Under the pieces are notes generated by a model, which had not been told where the DNA came from, searched no databases, and saw only the letters and a list, made by a program, of their open reading frames with translations. The position numbers and the translations under genes were made by a program. A stretch of 64,000 bases of DNA from Brasenia schreberi (taxonomy: Eukaryota > Streptophyta > Magnoliopsida > Nymphaeales > Cabombaceae): assembly GCA_036023115.1 (NCBI GenBank), contig JAYKKT010000089.1, positions 12,914,501-12,978,500 on the forward strand, read 5' to 3'. Of this stretch, positions 1 through 11,816 are shown piece by piece; the stretch's first letter is position 1, and every line of letters begins with the position of its first letter.

Positions 1-1654
1 AAACTTTTTATTTGGTTTATTTCTCCTTTGATTGAGTTTGGAGTTAGACCCTATCTCAATTTTTCTTTTCTATTTTTACTTATGTGTTCTTGCTCAATTG
101 CTAGTTTCAGGGGCAATTCTGTAAGATTGATTTCGGACCCTAGTCTAAGGGCATTAGTGACCATGTTCCATGATGGGAGAAGGCTGTTTAATATTGTGGA
201 TATCTGTATCAGTTTCAGGATGACTGATTTTGCTATAACTAGGTCTCTTGCCATTACCAACATATGGTTTACAAGTTTTACTACATTATCCCCATCCTTC
301 ATTTTGAAAGAATTATATTTTTATAGTAACAACTCAACATATAGCTTGACAATTTTTTCATAGTCATCTTTTATTGAGTTGAACAGTTCTTTCACAGTCT
401 CGAATTCCTCGAAAACCTTAATCAGGTCATCCTCCATGTACGTCAACATGAAAGTTCTTGCTATTATATCATTTTTAAGAAATATTTTATATATTTCTAT
501 TTGTTCTTGTCTTGCGTCTGGTGATGGCGGACGCACAATTTCTTTTAAGACATACTCTACATGTTCAAGTGTTAGAGCCAGTGATATCCTTCTCTTTCAT
601 ATTTGGAAGTTTAGACTATTTAGTTTTCCCACCTTTGCCAGTTCCGACACACATATTATAGAGTTTATTTTTATGTGTTTGACAATTTTAACAAATAGGC
701 GAAAAAAGAAAACATTCATCAAGCAACAAACCACAAATAGCATAACTCTAATTTACACGATGCACAATATCCTAAAAATGAGCTGAAAGTAACTCATTTA
801 TAATATAAAAAGCTGGGATACATTTATAATTTTTCCCAAAAAAATTCTGCCTTTGTTAATTTTCCAAAATACCAGGGGTAAAATAGTAATTTTAACCATC
901 TATTAGATTTTGTAATTTTCTAAAAAGATCAAGGATAGAATCTATAATTTTCCCTTAAGTCCGAATTTATAACTTTCACAGAAAGATAGGAACAAATCTA
1001 TCTTTTTATATAATGGTAGTATTGTAAAAGGTTTAACCAATAAGTGAAGGAAAGTAATTCAATCTCCTGATTTTTCATAATATTCATAAACTGCTAGAGG
1101 GTAAAATAGACTTTTTACTTGAATAAGAGTAAAATAATCTTTTATCTGATAATATCTGGATATTTTGATAATTTTATCCAGTGAAAGTTTTGAAATTATA
1201 CAAAACCAACTGGGACAGAATAAACTTTTCAGTCTACTACGCGAGGCAGTTTTCGAAAAATGAAGGTGGTTTCAGAAAACCACTTGTTTCTGCCCACAGT
1301 TTTCTGAAACCATTGGGCGGTTTTCCAGGGGGTATTAAAAAGCAGAGGAGAGAGAGAGAAGCGGGAAAAAGGAGGAGGGCAATCGAGCGCCTCTCCTCCA
1401 CCGCTTCCTAGCCTTTGCCCACCCGCTGGCTTTTTGGCCGGTGGTTCTCCTACGTCCTCCCTCTGTCTTTCTGGTCGGGGTTCTTCTAGTGATTCTCCTG
1501 TGGCAACCCTCTAGCTTTCTGGTCGAGGTTCTGCTAGCAGTTTCTTGTGGTCGCCCTTTGGCCTTCTAGCCGAGGTTTTGCTGGCAGTTTTCCTACGACC
1601 ATTAATGACCATCTGTCGGCCTTCTTCTCTTATCCTTTCTCTCTAGGCTCTTAC

Positions 1655-1850
1655 CACCTTCTTCCCTGTCTCGACTTCGGCTGGCAGTTGCCGCCTCTGC
1701 CCTATTTTGACTTAGGCTGGTTGGTTCCGCCTCTGTCCTATCTTGACTCATGCTGGTTGTTTATGTCTTTGTCTTGTCTCGACTCAAGCTGGTTGTTTCT
1801 GCCTTTGTCATGTCTCGACTCAGGTTGACTGTTTCTGCCTTCTGCCGAGA
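1655..1850 (-). repeat. Leader minisatellite of the copia family, about 40-45 bp unit
   Basis: Four to five imperfect copies of a unit containing 'ttgactcaggctggttg' follow one another between the PBS and gag. A related array sits at the same place in copia-2 (about 15228-15375). Read on the minus strand it can encode a charged peptide repeat (ESRxDKxxNNQ), but I see no evidence that it is translated. Confidence 0.6.
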
Positions 1851-1941
1851 CTTTTAACAAGGAGTTTTCTTCCTTTGTTCCTCCTATTCTTTTTAATATA
1901 TATCTAATACGTATCCGAACAAACCAGGCCTTGATACCAAT

Positions 1942-2387
1942 TGATGACTTTTTCAATCGATTCTCCAGTGTCCTCAACGATTCCGATCAATTCTTCGGCG
2001 TCCTCTGCACCAGCTCTTTGAAGCTTCAGTCAAGTACGCAGCAGCGTATGAACATGTATGTGTGATATTGTATTTCAAGGTTTCCTCACAATAGGATTTG
2101 CTTGAGAGAAATTTCTGCAAGTATTTGGTGATTTTATGTTTTATGCGCTGCTTTGTATTTATAAAGCATCGCCTGCTTCATTTCCTCCTGGATTTCCTAC
2201 TAGGTTTTCCTTTTCTGGAACCCTTATCTAGTCAGTTACGGATAAGCACTGTAACCACCTGATGATTTCGGTCAATCATGACTGTTACAACCTCCTTTAC
2301 CGCAATCCTTCCATAAATAATGACTGAATGGCCAGTCAAATCGTTTTTGTGTTGGGATTGCTGAGAATGACCACTTATTTCCTTACA
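1942..2387 (-). repeat. LTR of copia element 3 (5' LTR, 446 bp)
   Basis: On the plus strand the LTR starts TGATGAC right after the PBS complement and ends CCTTACA at 2387. It matches the copia-2 LTRs along its length, for example the 'ggtttcctcaca' block near 2080 and the 'gaatgaccac' block near 2365. The five bases after it (2388-2392, tagtc) should be the target-site duplication; the partner copy is outside the window. Confidence 0.8.
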
Positions 2388-3271
2388 TAGTCACTCCCGT
2401 CAAAGAAAGGCCATTTATGTAAGTTCTTCATGTAAATTTCAAAACAAGCCGATCGATTAGATAGGGGACACGTTGCACACAAAATGAATTTTGATAGCCG
2501 GTACATTTTCCTAGCTGCTAAGGGTGGCAATTTCATGAACACAAGCTCAGATTTCCATGTTCACTGGAGTGGCCTTCAGGTTGATGCGACGGATTGATCT
2601 GTTTCTTGATATGCTCATAGTTTGACACGAGCATAACGTGAAACACGAAGTTGATGGCCATTTCAGACACAATTAACACACTTTGAAAAATCCGGATTTG
2701 GGTCCACCGAACTCAACGTAAGAAGAATATGATCATAGCAGATCTGTTTTCTACAGAAACACAAAAGGTCATGATATGAACACCACCCGGAAAACAAAAT
2801 TGCCACACCTAGATTGGCATCAATATGTGTGCACTTTTTGGGTGTTCTATCTACATTGCCCATAAATTTTTGACTTTAAAGTTAAGTGCACATATCAATA
2901 TGCTGACACGTCAAAGAAGGTGGTGAATCTTGGCCCTGATTACCCTGTATGTTAAGATTGTGCACGCTTATTTTTCGGTTAGCTTGTAGTCGGGGACATA
3001 GGAATCATTGGAATGCCTGTATTTCGATTTCACTGTGAAAAGAAATTCACATGAGAAATGGATTCCACACCCCCTCCCAATAGAATCGGATTCTTTTGGG
3101 TCATTACAACCTCATCTCCAATAGGGCTTCTGAAGGTGACACGACTTAGTAGATCTCACAAGTGAAACACACGGCCCTGAAAATGATTCCCAAGAGAAAT
3201 CTAAGTACCGCACCCAAGTAATTTATCTATTCAAAATCGGAGCTTTATCTTTTTGTCCAGTTTTGCCCAAG
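2388..3271. other. Intergenic, no gene or repeat recognised
   Basis: No open frame with recognisable similarity on either strand. The base composition is mixed, and nothing links this stretch to the copia element on its left beyond the likely TSD. Confidence 0.4.
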
Positions 3272-3404
3272 TTTTTTTTTATTTCTCTTTCTTGGTACAG
3301 TGGGGGAATCGAGAAGCCAGATGCATGTCTGTGGCCCCGGAACCGAACTTGTGAACTTTTCAACTTGTGAGTTGATCCCTAGCCAGGCGAGCTATTGGTC
3401 ACAG
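3272..3404 (-). mobile_element. tRNA-like SINE, family A
   Basis: On the minus strand there is an A-box-like block (AATAGCTCGCCTGGCTAGG), then a B-box-like block (AGTTCGGTTCCGG), then the family tail GCATCTGGCTTC followed by a CACTGTACCAAGAAA end and an A-rich run. This is the best-preserved copy of a family found about eleven times in the window. Confidence 0.7.
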
Positions 3405-3569
3405 TTCTAAAGCATTTATATATGCATTTATATTGTATATATAATATACATATTATACAAGTAAATGAATATAAGATTATGGTATAATATATGAAAATTG
3501 TATGTATATATATATGTGTATTGGGTCAACCTGATCTTGAACTGAACCTGACCTAAGTTGAACTGTAAT

Positions 3570-3573
<4 letters not shown>

Positions 3574-3660
<87 letters not shown>
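3574..3660. repeat. (AT)n microsatellite with G interruptions
   Basis: Almost pure TA dinucleotides broken by isolated G bases. The Tyr/Ile open frame across it is an artefact of the repeat. Confidence 0.95.
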
Positions 3661-4518
3661 GTAAGTGTACATTGTATATAATATGGATATTATACAAGTA
3701 AGTGGATATAAGATTATGGCATAATATATGAATAGTATCAGCAGGTGTTCCCATCCTCACAATTGAGACATCAAAATTTCAGATCTCAAAATAGTACCAG
3801 CAGATGAATTAAATGCAGTTTGCAAAATGTACAATAGTGTTTTTTTTATTTTAAAACTTAATCATTGGTCCTATCAATTAAACATTTGAGATGTTTAATG
3901 ATATAATATTTAGGCAAAAATGGGTGATCGAGAGAAATTAATATATGAGTGCATAAATCAAAGATCAACCATTCAATTTTAAAGATCGACAATTAAGATC
4001 TTTAAGTAAAACAACTTATACTGGGTGTATTTATTGCATCTACAAAAAGTACTAAAGTAATTTTTTCTTTGAGATTTGAAATTCATGTCTCCAATTGAAC
4101 GGTTGAATTTAAAGTATGTTTAAGTATGATTCGATGTACGAATGAACTATGCTCTCTTTATATATATATATATATGTATATAACTAGATTGCTCCGTCAT
4201 TGCTTTTTAATGGTAAGAGTTCGAAAAAAAAATTAAAGACAATATTTACACATGCCCCAAAAAGCAATAGCCGGATAAAGCGAACAATGTCAATGCACAA
4301 AGTAACAGCGTCAATTGCCCACCATTTCTCGAGGGCCAGATGGTTGGGGCTATTTGGCTCAACTCCTAATACGGGCCAAATAATTCCAGCCCGAACAGCC
4401 ATTTCTCCCTGGGCCAGACCAGCCCGTTTTGACAAGTATAACCCCATCAAGACAGGACAATGCAGTTCGGTATACCCGATTGCGTTCGAGAATTCAAACT
4501 CAAAGTTGGTCAAAATTT
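3661..4518. other. AT-rich intergenic with MITE-like fragments
   Basis: Stretches such as 3870-3910 and 3960-4100 contain short inverted pairs of the type aaacatttgagatgttta and 'aaagatcgacaattaagatcttt', resembling the foldback elements at 28-31 kb. No coding sequence was recognised. The signal peptide and I29 prodomain expected upstream of the protease pseudogene are not here. Confidence 0.4.
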
Positions 4519-4783
4519 TCGATGTTAAAAATCACAGGAAGCTTTTGGGCATTTTCTGCAACGGGAAGGATTGAAGGGATCAACGCCATAGCCACCGGAG
4601 AGTTGATCGGCGTCTCCGAGCAAGAGCTTGTTGACTGCGATACGACCAGTGATAGCTGTGATGAGGGGGTACATGGACTATGCCTTCGAATGGGTCATCC
4701 AGAATGGCGGAATCGTCGACTCAGAGTCCGACAATGGCTACACCAGCTATTCTGGGAATAGTGGCGTTTGCAATGTAACCAAG
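4519..4783 (+). pseudogene. Protease exon A: mutated active-site Cys, frameshift
   Basis: Begins near a VKN block that is out of frame with what follows. The expected GSCGSCWAFS is reduced to GSFWAFS, consistent with a short deletion plus loss of Cys. A frame change after the DCDTTSDSC block moves the rest ([15 protein letters not shown]) into the next frame. The exon ends at AAG with donor GTAAAGC at 4784. The intron 4784-5174 holds a small duplication of 'aaggttggtgggct' (about 5020 and 5105). Confidence 0.85.
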
Positions 4784-5174
4784 GTAAAGCGTTTGAGTAA
4801 ATACTCTTTTCTTAGTGTTATTTAAATGTTTTAACAAGCAATTGCTTGGTCTATGCGTACAAATACTGTTAGTCTATTATTTCAGTGGTGGACCTATCCA
4901 TGGGCGAGGTAGGTCCAAGAAAACTGATAAAATCTATATACATGGGTTCGGAACTTATTGAAAATTTATATGGATAGCTCCACCTGAATTTCACCCAACT
5001 GAAGCTCACGTCACCCACACAAGGTTGGTGGGCTATGCTGAATCGAACATGAACAAGCTGAAACTATATGCAAATCGTTTCGACGAAAATTACAGGTGCA
5101 CCAAGGTTGGTGGGCTCAGTGAAAGTGTTTGGCTTGGTTTTCTTACTCTACCTTGTGAAAATATTGGACTGTAG

Positions 5175-5309
5175 GCATACAAAGTTGTGAGCGTTGATGG
5201 ATATGAGGAATTGCCGGACGATGAAAGCGCTCCACTATGTGCAGTTGCTGGTCAGCCTGTTAGTGTTGGGCTCGATGCCTCTTCCCTAGACTTTCAGCTC
5301 TACACTGGG
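5175..5309 (+). pseudogene. Protease exon B
   Basis: Acceptor CTGTAG precedes GCATACAAAG. The translation runs from AYKVVSVDGYEELP to DFQLYTG with no stop. A canonical GT donor is not visible at the end (GGGC follows the TYR-THR-GLY codons), so the splice site may be decayed or GC-type. The next exon is 5.6 kb away because copia-1 sits in this intron. Confidence 0.8.
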
Positions 5310-5423
5310 CTAAGCAGTTCGACCCTTTCCCCTTACATTTTTCAAATCTTCTAAAAACTTAAATTATATATTTCTTTTCTTCTTCAACCTAAAATTTAAT
5401 TGAGCCTAAGAAAGTTAGCATGG

Positions 5424-5518
5424 TGGAATTGTGTCTCTGCCTCGAGTATGTCGTCACAACCTGGGTTCAGGCCCTGCCCAAGTTTGAGCCCGAAGCTGAA
5501 ATGCTAAAACTTCTTAAA
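5424..5518 (+). mobile_element. Possible SINE-like fragment
   Basis: A weak tRNA-like layout with a B-box-like GGGTTCAGGCCC near 5463. The family A tail is absent. It could be unrelated intron sequence. Confidence 0.25.
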
Positions 5519-5678
5519 TATAAATAATAATAATTCCCCAAAATCTTAGTCTTATTGAGATCTAAATAAGTTTACATCTTCAATGTCTACATATTAAAAA
5601 ACAATATAAACCAGGTACTGCAATTTACATTAAACACAAAGTACTGGAATTGATAAGGGTGCTCAGAGGTTTGACTTC

Positions 5679-6153
5679 CTTTGGGGCCGCAATTTTGATT
5701 CTCGGAGCCGACTGTCGCAGTGTTGCCAGTTCTTTTTCTTTCTTTTGTATTGTGTTTCTTTTGTTTTATGTACTGAATCTTGTATCCTCTTGTATTCTTG
5801 TAAAATGAGATGAGGGAGAAGAGAAGAGAGGAGGGAGAGACAGGGTCGAGGTTACCCACAGAGCGTTTTCTTAAAAGATTGTATTGTATCACACATGTTT
5901 GTTTTCTGTATATTGCTTTTGTATTTATACATGACTTTTTTCATCTTCTGAGTTTTTCTCTCTGGGCTTTCCTTTTTAACAGTCATTCCATTTCATCTGG
6001 GAGATGCTTAGGACCTTTTTAAAATGAAAATAGTTTTAATAACGTTTGTAGTTTTGAAAATGTAACTCATGAATTCTGGGAAGAGTGCCCTTCTTCCTGC
6101 ATTTCATGGTTATTGTTAGTAATGGGGCTGATAGTAGCCACCCACTACTTACA
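5679..6153 (-). repeat. Copia-1 3' LTR (475 bp)
   Basis: Pairs with 10369-10719: the 'cggagccgactgtc' block (5703 and 10398) and the 'ccacccactacttaca' end are shared. Its outer TG is now CT. It contains about 120 bp (about 5875-5995) that the other LTR lacks, so the 5' LTR has a deletion. LTR age could be estimated from the aligned part. Confidence 0.9.
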
Positions 6154-7159
6154 TCTCCCACTTGACCACTAGAGTCAACCTTTGATACACTTGTTTTGCT
6201 TCCCACTACTTTGGGGTTTACCAAGTTGTATCATTCTTCCTTGTTGCAACTAAGTTGCAACTTTTATCTATTATGCGGTTTTCCACAAACAATGTATTTT
6301 TCCTATATAACTCACAACAAAGTGTATTTTTTATACTTATACACTAGGTATATCTCAACCCCATATGAGTTACATGTTTTATAAATAGTTCTTCTGAGAT
6401 ACCTTTTGTTAAGGGGTCAGCCAACATATCAGTAGTTGGCATATAACATATAGTTATTTCATTTCTTTTGAGCATATCATGAATATAGTGATATTTAACT
6501 ATTATATGCTTGCTTGTTCAGTTATAAGCTCCACTCTTAATAAGAGTAATTACTGTATTATTGTCGCAATAAATAACAACTGACTTATTAGTTATGTCCA
6601 ACTTTAAATCACGTATGAAGTGGCTTATCTAAATAACACTCATAACAACTATATTGCAAGCAACATACTCAGCCTCTTATGCATGCAATGCTACATAATC
6701 TTGTTTCTTACATGCCCAAGAAACTGCACCACCTCCGAATAAAAATATTTGTCCTAAGGTTGATTTGTTGTAATCTTTGTTCTCAGCAAAGCCAGTATCT
6801 CAGTATCCTATCACTTTCAATTTATCTGCTTGAAAACAAAGTTTTAAGTCTTTTGTTTATTTCAGATATCTTAAAATCCTTTTCACAACTATCCAATGAT
6901 GCCATCAAGAATTACTTTCATATCTAGTCATAAGACCAACTGTAAAACTGATATCAGGTCTTGTACACAATATAATATACATCTAGCTACCCATAGCCTG
7001 TGCATAAGGAACATTAGGCTTATCATCTCCTTCACTGAGACAATTAGCCTTACTCAATTTGACCCCTTTCACAATAGATGTAGATGCAGACTTCTATTCA
7101 CTCATTTTAAACTTCTTGATAATATAATCAATATATCTCTCTTGACTTAGGCATAGAAG

Positions 7160-7674
7160 TTAAGATTCTCTATCTCGAGAAATCTTTATACCTAGGATAT
7201 AGGATGATTCCCCTATATCCTTCATTTCAAACCTTGAGTTTAACCATGACTTGGTTTGGATAATCATCTCATTATCATTTTCAGTCAACAATATATCATC
7301 TATATAATGGTAATATGACAAAGTGGCTACCACTGTTCTAGACATATACAGAGTGATCAAGTTCATTAGCCATAAACCCAAGTTCAATAATAGCATTTTG
7401 AAAAGTCAAATACCATTGACGAGGTGACTGTTTAAGGTCGTATATGATTTTTTTTCAACCTATATACTTTATCTTCTTAGCCTTTAACTATGTATCCTTC
7501 AGACTGGTGCATATATATGATTTCATCTAAATTTCTATTTAGAAAAGTGTAAAAAAAATAATAATGTACTGATATCACCAAGATTATTCTTGTGGATGCA
7601 AATTTCGCAACAAGAGAATATGTCTCAACATAATTTATCTCCTCCTTCTCTGAAAAACCCTTTGCAACCAACAT
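7160..7674 (-). pseudogene. Copia-1 reverse transcriptase fragments
   Basis: Minus-strand pieces: a block like LVAKGFSEKEEINYVETYS (7674-7477), equivalent to the copia 'KGY.Q..GIDY.ETF.PV' region, and a second piece with YIDD (about 7290-7310) replacing the usual YVDD, followed by ILLTENDNEMI and a GESSYILGIKISRDR block. Frames are broken between them. Belongs to copia-1. Confidence 0.8.
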
Positions 7675-8001
7675 CGCTTTAAACTTGTCGATTATTCCAT
7701 CGACCTTATATTTCTTTTTGAGAACTGATTTATAGCCTATGACTTTCCTTCATTGTGGCAAATCAGTAATTCGCAAACTTGTTTTTTCTCAGTGAATTCA
7801 ATTTCCTCATCCATAGCTTCTTCCCAATCTGTAGATTGAGATGAGTCAATAGCTTACTGATTTGTTAAGTTATCAATCAACTCATATAAATCTACCAAAT
7901 TACACACTTCCTTTGTAAGGTAAGTGTGATAATTCTTTAAGTAGGATGGTGTAATGCTATGTCTTTTGTGTCCACTTAAAGTTTTGATTTGTTTAGAAAA
8001 C

Positions 8002-8481
8002 TCAATCTATGGGTTTAAATGATGATTTATCTAGATCTACTAGATCATCAACATACTCATCATCATTTTCAAGAATGTCATTCTTAGTATCTTCTAAGAA
8101 TTCAACATCCTTGCTTTTTATCAATCCATGATCTTTATTATAAAACTGATATCCTTTAGATCCTTTAGGATATCCGATGAATATATATCTTAAGGACCAG
8201 TAATCTAGTTTGTCTCTAGACTGATCAAGGATCTTCACATAAACGATAGATCCCCACCTCCTAACATGACCTATGTTTGGTTTTCTTCTAAACCACATTT
8301 CATATGGTGTAGAGAATATAATTTTACATGAAACTCTATTGAGTATATACACAATTGTACTTATCGCTTCTCTCCAAAATACCCTTGGCAGAAAAATATC
8401 TATTAACATAGACCTTGTCATAGTCATTAAGGACTTGTTATATCTCTCTGCTACACTGTTCCATTCAGGTGTCTTGGGCAT
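8002..8481 (-). pseudogene. Copia-1 integrase C-terminal core
   Basis: A 159-residue open stretch on the minus strand starts with TPEWNSVAERYNKSLM, corresponding to the copia TP.QNGVAERKN.TL block carrying the third catalytic Glu. It continues with RMxFWREAIST-like and NIGHVRRWGSIVYV, the GAG/'HLRVFGC' region. The upstream integrase (8.5-8.9 kb) is present but broken. Confidence 0.85.
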
Positions 8482-8904
8482 TGTATTTTACTTTGCAATA
8501 CCAAAGTCTTTACAGAATTCTAAAAATTCTATGGACGTGTATTCTCTACCTTTATCCAATCTCAAGACTTTGATTGTATGCTCAAATTGGTTCTCAACTT
8601 TCTTCTTATATTCTTTGAATGCTAAGTGTCTCAAATTTATGTGCTAAGAGATATAAATAGGTATATCTTGAGTAATCATCGATAAATGTTTTAAAATAAA
8701 CCTTTCCTCAATGTGATCTTACTGTAAAAAGTACACATAAATCAATGTAAATAATATCTAATAGGGTTGTTATTGTAATCACCTCTTCGAGAAAAGATTT
8801 TCTAGTCATTTTTCCTTCTATACAGTCTTAACACTTATTAAAAGTGTTTTCATGAAAATTAGGCAATAAGTTAAAGTTGGTTAATTTTCTCAACTTCTTT
8901 AAAC

Positions 8905-9344
8905 CTATATGACCCAATCTTTTATACATACATTCACATCAATCACATATACACTATCAATATAAGCAAAAGAAAAACCTTCATTTTCATTTATGTTAAG
9001 TTTGAAAAATCTCTGCTCAATATCAAATAAACTAGAAAAAGTTATCCTGCCATGCTTTTCCACAATGACTTTGCTAGGGATAAACCTGACCTCAAACCCT
9101 TTCTTTACTAAGGCAATGACTAAAAGAAGATTACGCCTAATAGTGAATACAATTAATATATCAGTAAATACAATCGGTGTGCCTTGTACAAAAATCTTAA
9201 AGGACTCAACTCCAAGAACATCAGAAAATGTATTATTCTCCATATATACCCGATGTTCACCAGGCATGTATTCCTTGAGGTCCATTGCTCTTTCTTTGCT
9301 CTTTGATATATTTTGGATCGCTCTAGAGTCGATTCATCAACCAA
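8905..9344 (-). pseudogene. Copia-1 protease to GAG-pre-integrase region
   Basis: Contains a MDLKEYMPGEHRVYMENN block that matches MDLKEYKPGEHQVYMENN in copia-2. The protease signature WxDSGA is not intact: the equivalent codons read WLMNRL followed by a stop. The pre-integrase part contains FSSLFDIEQRFFKL. Confidence 0.75.
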
Positions 9345-10368
9345 TCATCGGGCAATCCATATAGAGACACTTAGAAATGACGTAAATTATATCCTGCTTC
9401 TTTGTTGGGCCACATCCTTGATTGTTTTTAGCATTTGTCTTTTTGTTGTGGCTAATCTTTTTGTAGTTCCTCATCTTGTCACAGTTGAAATACTTTACCT
9501 GAGAAACAGATTTTTATAATTTCTTAAAGTTTTGATCGCTCTACTTTTTATTCTTTATCAAATTTCTTATTTGGTTTTCTTTTATCCTGATTGTTTTTGA
9601 ACTAAACCCTAAATCATTTTGAGCAACTAGCAACCTTTCTCTTTTGTTTTTGTTCATATGTTCTTCTTCAATTGCTAGTTTTAGTGAGAGTTTTGAAAGG
9701 GTAAAATATGATCAAAGTCTAAGTGTTGTAGTTACCATGTTCTAAGAAGGAGTAAACTATTTCGAATCGTGGATATCTGTATTAGTTAAAAAATGATTGA
9801 CTTTGCTACAACTAAATCTCTAGCTATTACCAACATTTGGTTAACATGTTCAACTACGTTATCACCTTCTTTCATTTTATAAGAATTGTATTTCTGAATG
9901 AATAGTTATACATGTAGCTTAACTGTAGTATATTTAGTGGCCAGGAAACTAAATAGCTATTTAGAAGTTTCATATTTGTTAAAGACACTAATTAACTCAT
10001 CTTTCATATAGGTCAACATTATGGTCCTCTCTATAGTATCATCTTTTAAAAATGTCTTATATTTTTTCTTTTTTTCATCTGTTACAACTAGAGTAGGGGT
10101 AAAATCGTTTTCGTAAGTACATAATAAACTCCTTCTAAAGTTAAGGATAGTGAAATTCTTCTTTTTTACATTTACAAATTTAAGCCATTTAACTTTTCAA
10201 TCTTTGCCAATTCAAACACACAAATTATAGATGTTGGACTTACAAGAAGTAGAGATAAGGCCCCAACTTTTCAGTCTTTGCCATTTAACTTTTAAATTTT
10301 TGGTAGAAACAACAAGTAGAGAGTTTGTTGGAGTTACCGAGGAGCTTCAACGAGGCTTTCATACTAGA

Positions 10369-10719
10369 TGTTGGGGTCACTATTTCGATTCCCGGAGCCG
10401 ACTGTCTCAGTGTTGCCGATTCTTTTCCTTTCTTTAGTGTTGTGTTTTTTTTGTTTTGTGTATCGAATCTTGTATCCTATAGTATTATTGTAAAATAAGA
10501 TGAGGGAGAAGAGAAGAGAAGAGAGATAGATAGGATCGAGGTTACCCATAGAGAGTTATCTGAGAGATGCTTAGGACCTTTTCAAAACGAAAATAGTTTT
10601 AATAACATTTGTATTTTTTAAAATGTAACTCATGAAATCTAGGAAGAGGGCTCTTTTTCTTGCTTTTCATGGTTGTTGTTAGTAATGGGGAGGCTGATAG
10701 TGGCCACCCACTACTTACA
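10369..10719 (-). repeat. Copia-1 5' LTR (351 bp)
   Basis: The plus strand starts TGTTGGGGTCAC at 10369 and ends TTACA at 10719, followed by TSD copy ACTTC. The bases just left (about 10352-10368, ggctttcatactaga) look like a decayed complement of the tRNA-Met PBS. Confidence 0.88.
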
Positions 10720-10887
10720 ACTTCTACGGTTACCACACATTACTCGGTAGTGAGGGTCCTAAACTCGTAGTAGCTTTATGTTTTGCTTCTTGACCCCTAG
10801 AATTGGTTTTGAGCACTCGGCATTTCATTGCGCAATGTAATTATCAAACAACATGCTGATACGAAGCATATGATGGAAATGGTGCTG

Positions 10888-11359
10888 GGGATTTTTTATG
10901 GCAACTGCTCGAGTGATCGAGATGACATCGATCATGGGCTTCTGATTGTTGGCTACGGATCCGAAGGCGGTCAATATTATTGGATTGTGAAGAACTCAGG
11001 GGGAACAAGTTGGGGCAACAATGGCTATTTTTACTTGAAGAGTGACGCTGGGTTGAACCATGGCCAGTGTATAGTCAATTCCTTGGCATCCTATCCTATA
11101 ATGGGAGTGTTAGCTACACCCAATCCTTACCCTTCACCAGCTACACCATCACCATCACCTTCATTGCCACCTATACCTCCACCGCAATTGCGACCTCCGC
11201 CACCACCAAGTCCTCCTTCACCTTAGCAATGTGGGGATGGAACGTACTGTAATCATGGCAAGGCCTGCTATTGTATATTCGAGCTGGCTGATATTTGCTT
11301 CTTGCATGGTTGCTGTGGGTATGAAAATGATGTTTGCTGTGAAGATTCAAACTTCTGCT
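10888..11359 (+). pseudogene. Protease exon C: His/Asn region, linker, start of granulin domain
   Basis: Reads GIFYGNCSSDRDDIDHGLL and on through VGYGSEGG, YYWIVKNSGGTSWGNNGYF, GQCIVNSLASYP, a proline-rich linker, an in-frame TAG (11224-11226), then granulin CGDGTYC, ACYCIFE, HGCCGYENDVCCED and SNFC, where copia-2 cuts the codon series. The catalytic His and Asn remain. The Trp after NS is Gly. The acceptor AG is not clear (CTG just before GGG). Confidence 0.88.
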
Positions 11360-11506
11360 TGTTGGTCCCCTGATGGGCTATCTCGATGTCCTTCTATCAT
11401 GTACGCAACAACTCGATCTGTGAAGAAGAAATGAGAAAAAACAGGTACGAAGTAATTTGATTTTGAGGTTTCCTCATAGTAGGATTTTCCTCAGAGGGTT
11501 TCACTT

Positions 11507-11545
<39 letters not shown>

Positions 11546-11795
11546 TTAATTTATGCTATGCTTTGTATTTATAGATCAATGCTTGCTCCTGGACCCCCTC
11601 AAATTCTCTACTGAGCTTTCTTCTCCTGGATCTCTTATCTGGTCGGTTACGAATGAGCTTTATAACTGACCGGCTATTACGACTTGTTATTACCATTATA
11701 GATCATTCTTGCAACCTTTCCAAAGATAGCGGTTGGATGGCCAATCCAGCCATTTTTGTATTAGGGTTGTCGAGAATGACCACCTTATCCTCACA
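11360..11795 (-). repeat. Copia-2 3' LTR (436 bp)
   Basis: Plus strand starts TGTTGGTCCCC and ends CCTCACA. It carries an internal (AT)n tract at about 11511-11542 that is about half the length of the tract in its partner. It is followed by the PPT complement TCTCCCACTTGGCC. Confidence 0.92.
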
Positions 11796-11816
11796 TCTCC
11801 CACTTGGCCATTTGAG

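Larger units (their letters stand above)
1..2387 (-). mobile_element. Ty1/copia element 3, 5' part only (LTR, PBS, leader, gag fragment)
   Basis: Read on the minus strand this is LTR (2387-1942), primer-binding site, leader, then gag running off the left edge. The PBS is the complement of the initiator Met tRNA 3' end (plus-strand TTGATACCA at about 1931-1939). Gag pieces lie at 536-321 and 302-51 in different frames, so gag is broken. The sequence from 1 to about 1860 aligns collinearly with the gag and leader of copia-2 (about 13.84-15.4 kb): shared blocks include the text around 28-60 versus 13845-13885 and 1230-1350 versus 14870-14990. It is the same family as copia-1 and copia-2. Protease, integrase and RT would lie left of the window. 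Inactive as seen. Confidence 0.85.
5674..10724 (-). mobile_element. Copia-1: Ty1/copia element with LTRs and TSD (5041 bp plus TSD)
   Basis: The element is 5679-10719 and is flanked by ACTTC at 5674-5678 and 10720-10724, a perfect 5-bp TSD. On the minus strand the order is LTR (10719-10369), degenerate PBS (about 10368-10352), gag (about 10.2-9.4 kb), protease/pre-integrase region (about 9.34-8.9 kb), integrase (about 8.8-8.0 kb), RT (about 7.7-7.1 kb), RNase H (about 6.95-6.4 kb), a purine-rich tract next to the 3' LTR and LTR (6153-5679). This is copia order. Every domain is broken by stops or frameshifts. It lies antisense inside a protease pseudogene intron. Confidence 0.92.

Noticed and set aside
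3428..3760. Long Tyr/Ile open frame on the minus strand
   Set aside because: Produced by the (AT)n microsatellite; no domain.
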